From Pezicula radicicola (lineage: Eukaryota; Ascomycota; Leotiomycetes; Helotiales; Dermateaceae), in NCBI GenBank assembly GCA_003008705.1, contig PDUO01000037.1, forward strand, positions 201,153 through 265,152: a stretch of DNA of 64,000 nucleotides, read 5' to 3'. The position numbers and the translations under genes are program-made. Positions within the stretch are counted from its first letter, which is position 1, and each line of letters starts with the position of its first letter. This document shows positions 64,000 to 64,000 of this stretch, piece by piece. The notes under the pieces are model-generated. The model worked only from the letters and a program-made list of their open reading frames with translations, was not told where the DNA came from and did not search any database.

Positions 64000-64000
64000 T

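Overview
The window reads as nuclear DNA of a filamentous ascomycete (Pezizomycotina). Coding regions are broken by short introns of about 47-72 nt with GT..AG borders and CTAAC/CTAAT branch sites, the non-ribosomal peptide synthetases (NRPSs) are of fungal type, and a pogo/Fot1-like transposase relic carries the AT-rich, stop-riddled look of repeat-induced point mutation. I do not recognise the species or the product. The window looks like most of one secondary-metabolite gene cluster.

Layout. 1-25209 (+): the 3' part of a giant intronless NRPS (NRPS1), with seven C-A-T modules, one epimerase and a terminal thioester reductase; its 5' end lies outside the window. 25804-26861 (-): short-chain dehydrogenase. 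26862-28728: gene-free, with two MITE-like inverted-repeat elements and a tandem satellite. 28729-30685 (-): cytochrome P450. 30686-34674: mostly non-coding, with a third MITE-like element and a probably broken gene of unknown function (about 32598-33668). 34675-52121 (+): a second, complete NRPS (NRPS2, about 5779 aa, two introns) with five modules. Its fifth A domain has lost its catalytic motifs, and it has no release domain, ending in a Ser-rich linker and a charged helical tail. 52650-54806: rearranged remains of a fatty acid synthase beta subunit. 55419-57286 (-): flavin monooxygenase. 58115-59429 (+): sulfotransferase-like gene. 59430-60340: pogo/Fot1 relic. 60468-61916 (-): D-amino-acid oxidase with an apparent frameshift. 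62761-63999 (+, cut by the window edge): cysteine synthase/cystathionine beta-synthase-like PLP enzyme.

How the genes may work together (inference). NRPS2 begins with the truncated C domain usual for a fungal starter module and ends on a carrier domain with nothing to release the chain. NRPS1 ends in a reductase that would release its product as an aldehyde or alcohol. The simplest model is one assembly line split over two proteins, NRPS2 then NRPS1, giving a long linear peptide with at least two D-residues. The P450, SDR, FMO and sulfotransferase are candidate tailoring enzymes; the SDR could reduce a terminal aldehyde. The PLP enzyme could supply an unusual amino acid. The FAS relic and the truncated starter C domain would both fit an ancestral acylated peptide that has lost its acyl group, but this is speculative.
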